Positions 61,971-64,000 of a DNA stretch of 64,000 nucleotides are shown in pieces. The notes under the pieces are model-generated. The model ran no database searches. It had not been told where the DNA came from and was given only the letters and a program-made list of their open reading frames with translations. The translations under genes were made by a program, and so were the position numbers. The number at the start of each line of letters is the position of its first letter. Positions within the stretch are counted from its first letter, which is position 1. Origin of the DNA: Acidobacteriota bacterium (GTDB lineage: Bacteria > Acidobacteriota > Terriglobia > Acidiferrales > UBA7541); assembly GCA_013287135.1 (NCBI GenBank), contig JABDEK010000014.1:1-64000 (forward strand). The letters run 5' to 3'.

Positions 61971-62408
61971 TTAGGCCGGGCCCGGCCTTAACGACGGCGC
62001 CCCTTTCGGAGCAGTCGAAGTTCGTTGGCGAATAAAATCGACGATCGCTTGCGTAGGTGTTCCGGGGAGAAAAACTTCCGCGATTCCGCCCTTCTTTAGC
62101 GCGGGGATGTCCGCTTCAGGAATAATTCCGCCGATCAAAACGGTTACGTCATCCATATGCTTTTCTCGTAACAAGTCCATTAAACGCGGGCAAAGCGTAT
62201 TGTGCGCGCCGGAAAGTATGGAAAGACCAATCACGTCCACATCTTCCTGCACCGCCGCCGACGCGATCATTTCCGGCGTTTGCCGCAGCCCGGTGTAAAT
62301 CACTTCCATGCCGGCATCGCGGAGCGCTCGAGCAATAATTTTGGCGCCGCGGTCGTGTCCATCGAGACCCGGCTTTGCAATCAGCACACGAATTTTCTTA
62401 TCGGCCAT
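61971..62408 (-). CDS. methylmalonyl-CoA mutase B12-binding (small) subunit
   Basis: The 145-residue cobalamin-binding domain has the motif [18 protein letters not shown] (DxHxxG, lower axial histidine) and a second block ([33 protein letters not shown]). It is a free-standing domain; the catalytic large subunit is encoded upstream (63521 onward). Archaea and many bacteria use this split form. The track start is a TTG three codons earlier; the ATG at 62408 is used. Confidence 0.92.
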   Translation of the reverse strand: MADKKIRVLIAKPGLDGHDRGAKIIARALRDAGMEVIYTGLRQTPEMIASAAVQEDVDVIGLSILSGAHNTLCPRLMDLLREKHMDDVTVLIGGIIPEADIPALKKGGIAEVFLPGTPTQAIVDFIRQRTSTAPKGAPSLRPGPA

Positions 62409-62475
62409 GGCAGGCAAGAATACTTCAAATCGCGGTTGAAACGATAGTCACGCGAGCACCGGAATTTCCCGCCAG

Positions 62476-63471
62476 CTATCGCAAGTCGAGCAGGAACTCT
62501 TCCAGCATTGAATTAAACTGGTCGGCATCATCCACGAACAAAGCGTGGCCTGCGCCTTCAAAAACTTCGAGCTGCGAACCGTGAATCTGCTTTTGCATCT
62601 CCACAATTGTATTCATGTACTGGCTCTTGGCCGCGCACACGACGCTTGGCTTATCGATTTTCGGCAGCACGGAGCGATAGTCCGAAACGAAATATCCAAC
62701 CAGCAATGCGACGGCCGTATCCGTCGGCACGCGCAATGACGCTTGAATCACCCTTTTGAGATATTCTTCCGCTTGCGTTTTTTTGAAATTGAGATTGCGA
62801 ACGAATCCGTTCGTTGCATTTTGCCGGTCCTCTAGCACGCCTTTGAGAAGTCCGAATTTTTGATCGGCGTCACCAGTGCCGCGGCCGCCTGCGTCGTTGT
62901 CAATAAACACGAAGCCGGCGAAATCTCCCGTCCCAAACTGATCGATGTAGGACATGGTCTCAACCACCGCCATCGACCATGCTACGATGACCACCGGCGC
63001 GAGGTGCAGCTGCGCGACCACCGCTTTGATGTCACGCGCTCGCGCGGCAGGAAATAGCCCGTCGGAAGTTTGCGATGATTCGCCCTGCGAACGCGGATCC
63101 ATCGCCACCACGCGATAGTCTTTCGAAAAATACGAGATCTGGTTTTCCCATATCCACGCCGGCATGGTCCAGCCGGGCACAAAAAGCAGGGAAGGGAAAT
63201 TGTGCGCGCCCGTAACCGCGATATTGCCCTTTGTGGGTTTTACGTCGGCCGGAAGAGGATTTCCGACCTGCGCGCTCTCGACGTTTGCGGAGCGTCCCGC
63301 TTCGAGATAGTGAATTTTCACTCCGTCAGGCGTGGTGATAAATCCGCTTTTCACTGCCGCAAGCTTCTTGTCTTTCACTTCTGCGCGGGTCGAGCGAGCT
63401 CCCGCACAAGCCAAGACAAAAATCGACACAACAGCAAGCAGGGAAGTTCGAGCGGAGCTAAGAGTTTTCAA
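62476..63471 (-). CDS. secreted alpha/beta hydrolase
   Basis: The 331-residue protein has a signal peptide (TSLLAVVSIFVLACAGARSTRA). Catalytic elements are a nucleophile elbow without the usual serine pattern (VIVAWSMAVVETMSYIDQFG, with Ser in AWSMA), a HG-like loop near FVPGWTMPAWIWE and a final histidine in GAGHALFVDD. The substrate is unknown. The ORF track begins inside the mutase gene; the TTG at 63471, with GAGG upstream, begins at the signal peptide. It separates the two mutase subunit genes. Confidence 0.82.
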   Translation of the reverse strand: MKTLSSARTSLLAVVSIFVLACAGARSTRAEVKDKKLAAVKSGFITTPDGVKIHYLEAGRSANVESAQVGNPLPADVKPTKGNIAVTGAHNFPSLLFVPGWTMPAWIWENQISYFSKDYRVVAMDPRSQGESSQTSDGLFPAARARDIKAVVAQLHLAPVVIVAWSMAVVETMSYIDQFGTGDFAGFVFIDNDAGGRGTGDADQKFGLLKGVLEDRQNATNGFVRNLNFKKTQAEEYLKRVIQASLRVPTDTAVALLVGYFVSDYRSVLPKIDKPSVVCAAKSQYMNTIVEMQKQIHGSQLEVFEGAGHALFVDDADQFNSMLEEFLLDLR

Positions 63472-63520
63472 TGGCGGACCGCCTCTAAAGAATCGCGCGT
63501 CAATTTTCGGGGAAATGTTT

Positions 63521-64000
63521 TTAAGTAATGGCAACTTCTTCGTAAACGCCAAACACATCGCGCAGCGTGTCGCAAATTTCGCCAAGCGTGGCATACGCTT
63601 TCACCGCTTCGTAAATGTACGGCATCGTATTTTCCGTCCCGGCCGCCGCTTTGCGCAGGGCCGCGAGCCGCCGCGCAACTTCGTCATTCGAACGCTCCGC
63701 GCGAAGCTTGCGCAGCCGTTGCGTCTGGCCTTCGGCGACGGTTTCGTCAATTTGCAAAATATCCAGAGGCTTCTCTTGGGCCACGTAATCATTCACGCCC
63801 ACGATAATTTTATCTTTTCGATCCACCGCGACTTGGTATCGATAGGCGGCCTCGGCAATTTCGCGTTGAGGATAAGCGCGCTCGATGGCCGGCACCATTC
63901 CGCCTAGCGCATCGATTTTCTCGATGTAATCCCACGCGCCGCGCTCGATTTCGTTCGTCAACGTTTCCACAAAATAAGAACCGCCCAGCGGATCGGCCGT
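63521..64000 (-). CDS. methylmalonyl-CoA mutase large (catalytic) subunit, 5' end outside window
   Basis: Only the C-terminal 159 codons are inside the window. The visible part contains ADPLGGSYFVETLTNEIERG, IERAYPQREIAEAAYRYQ and VGVNDYVAQEKPLDILQID, which are signature regions of the TIM-barrel domain of B12-dependent acyl-CoA mutases. With the small subunit gene 1.1 kb downstream it forms a split mutase that converts methylmalonyl-CoA and succinyl-CoA, or a related isomer pair such as isobutyryl/butyryl-CoA. The frame is open to 64000. Confidence 0.93.
   Translation of the reverse strand, partial: TADPLGGSYFVETLTNEIERGAWDYIEKIDALGGMVPAIERAYPQREIAEAAYRYQVAVDRKDKIIVGVNDYVAQEKPLDILQIDETVAEGQTQRLRKLRAERSNDEVARRLAALRKAAAGTENTMPYIYEAVKAYATLGEICDTLRDVFGVYEEVAIT

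Overview
The window looks like chromosomal DNA of an Acidobacteriota member, probably Terriglobia-like. This is inferred from the moderately high GC, the diderm gene content (lipid A/LPS core, BamD, OmpA, porin), and acidobacterial habits such as large Ala/Pro/Ser-rich periplasmic proteins, c-type cytochromes fused to copper-monooxygenase-like domains, and a porin with an N-terminal carboxypeptidase-regulatory domain. No rRNA, tRNA or CRISPR array was found. Most of the window is dense housekeeping sequence; accessory DNA is limited to an insertion remnant, one decayed gene and a few odd proteins.

Layout. 1-10 kb: larC, metG, tatD, a polyprenyl diphosphate synthase and a tldD/tldE pair, all on +. 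9.6-12 kb: two secreted proteins on -. 12.0-17.0 kb: a compact - strand cassette of a coiled-coil protein, a membrane OmpA-domain protein with a cytoplasmic roadblock/longin-like region, a Ras-like small GTPase and a soluble hybrid histidine kinase with REC and HPt domains. This is the best candidate for an undescribed system. It is divergent from an HTH-TOBE (molybdate-type) regulator, which is followed by a porin. 20.7-26.4 kb: an LPS inner-core operon, waaA-lpxK-hldE1-hldE2-waaC plus an ICMT-like methyltransferase, with several overlapping gene ends. 26.4-31.4 kb: small conserved proteins, rlmD, a helical protein, coaX and birA. 31.6-38.4 kb: a selenium-binding-like beta-propeller, an arsR-SRPBCC-VOC group interrupted by a deleted group II intron, a secreted MBL hydrolase, a YCII/ECF-sigma pair and a small membrane protein flanked by a 41-bp imperfect direct repeat.

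38.6-49.3 kb: valS, a PurD-like ATP-grasp enzyme, a three-gene periplasmic molybdenum hydroxylase operon (2Fe-2S subunit, Tat-exported Mo subunit, di-haem cytochrome), a GH9 endoglucanase pseudogene and a response regulator with a very long acidic tail. 49.4-56.9 kb: bamD, rpe, a PASTA protein, rsmB, fmt, def and aroC. 57-64 kb: a leucine/branched-chain degradation block (enoyl-CoA hydratase, HMG-CoA lyase, small membrane protein, acyl-CoA carboxylase beta chain), a GNAT protein, and split methylmalonyl-CoA mutase subunits around a secreted alpha/beta hydrolase. The mutase large subunit runs off the right edge.

Many ORF-track starts are too far upstream. Where an ATG or ribosome binding site supports a later start, the feature coordinates use it and the evidence says so.
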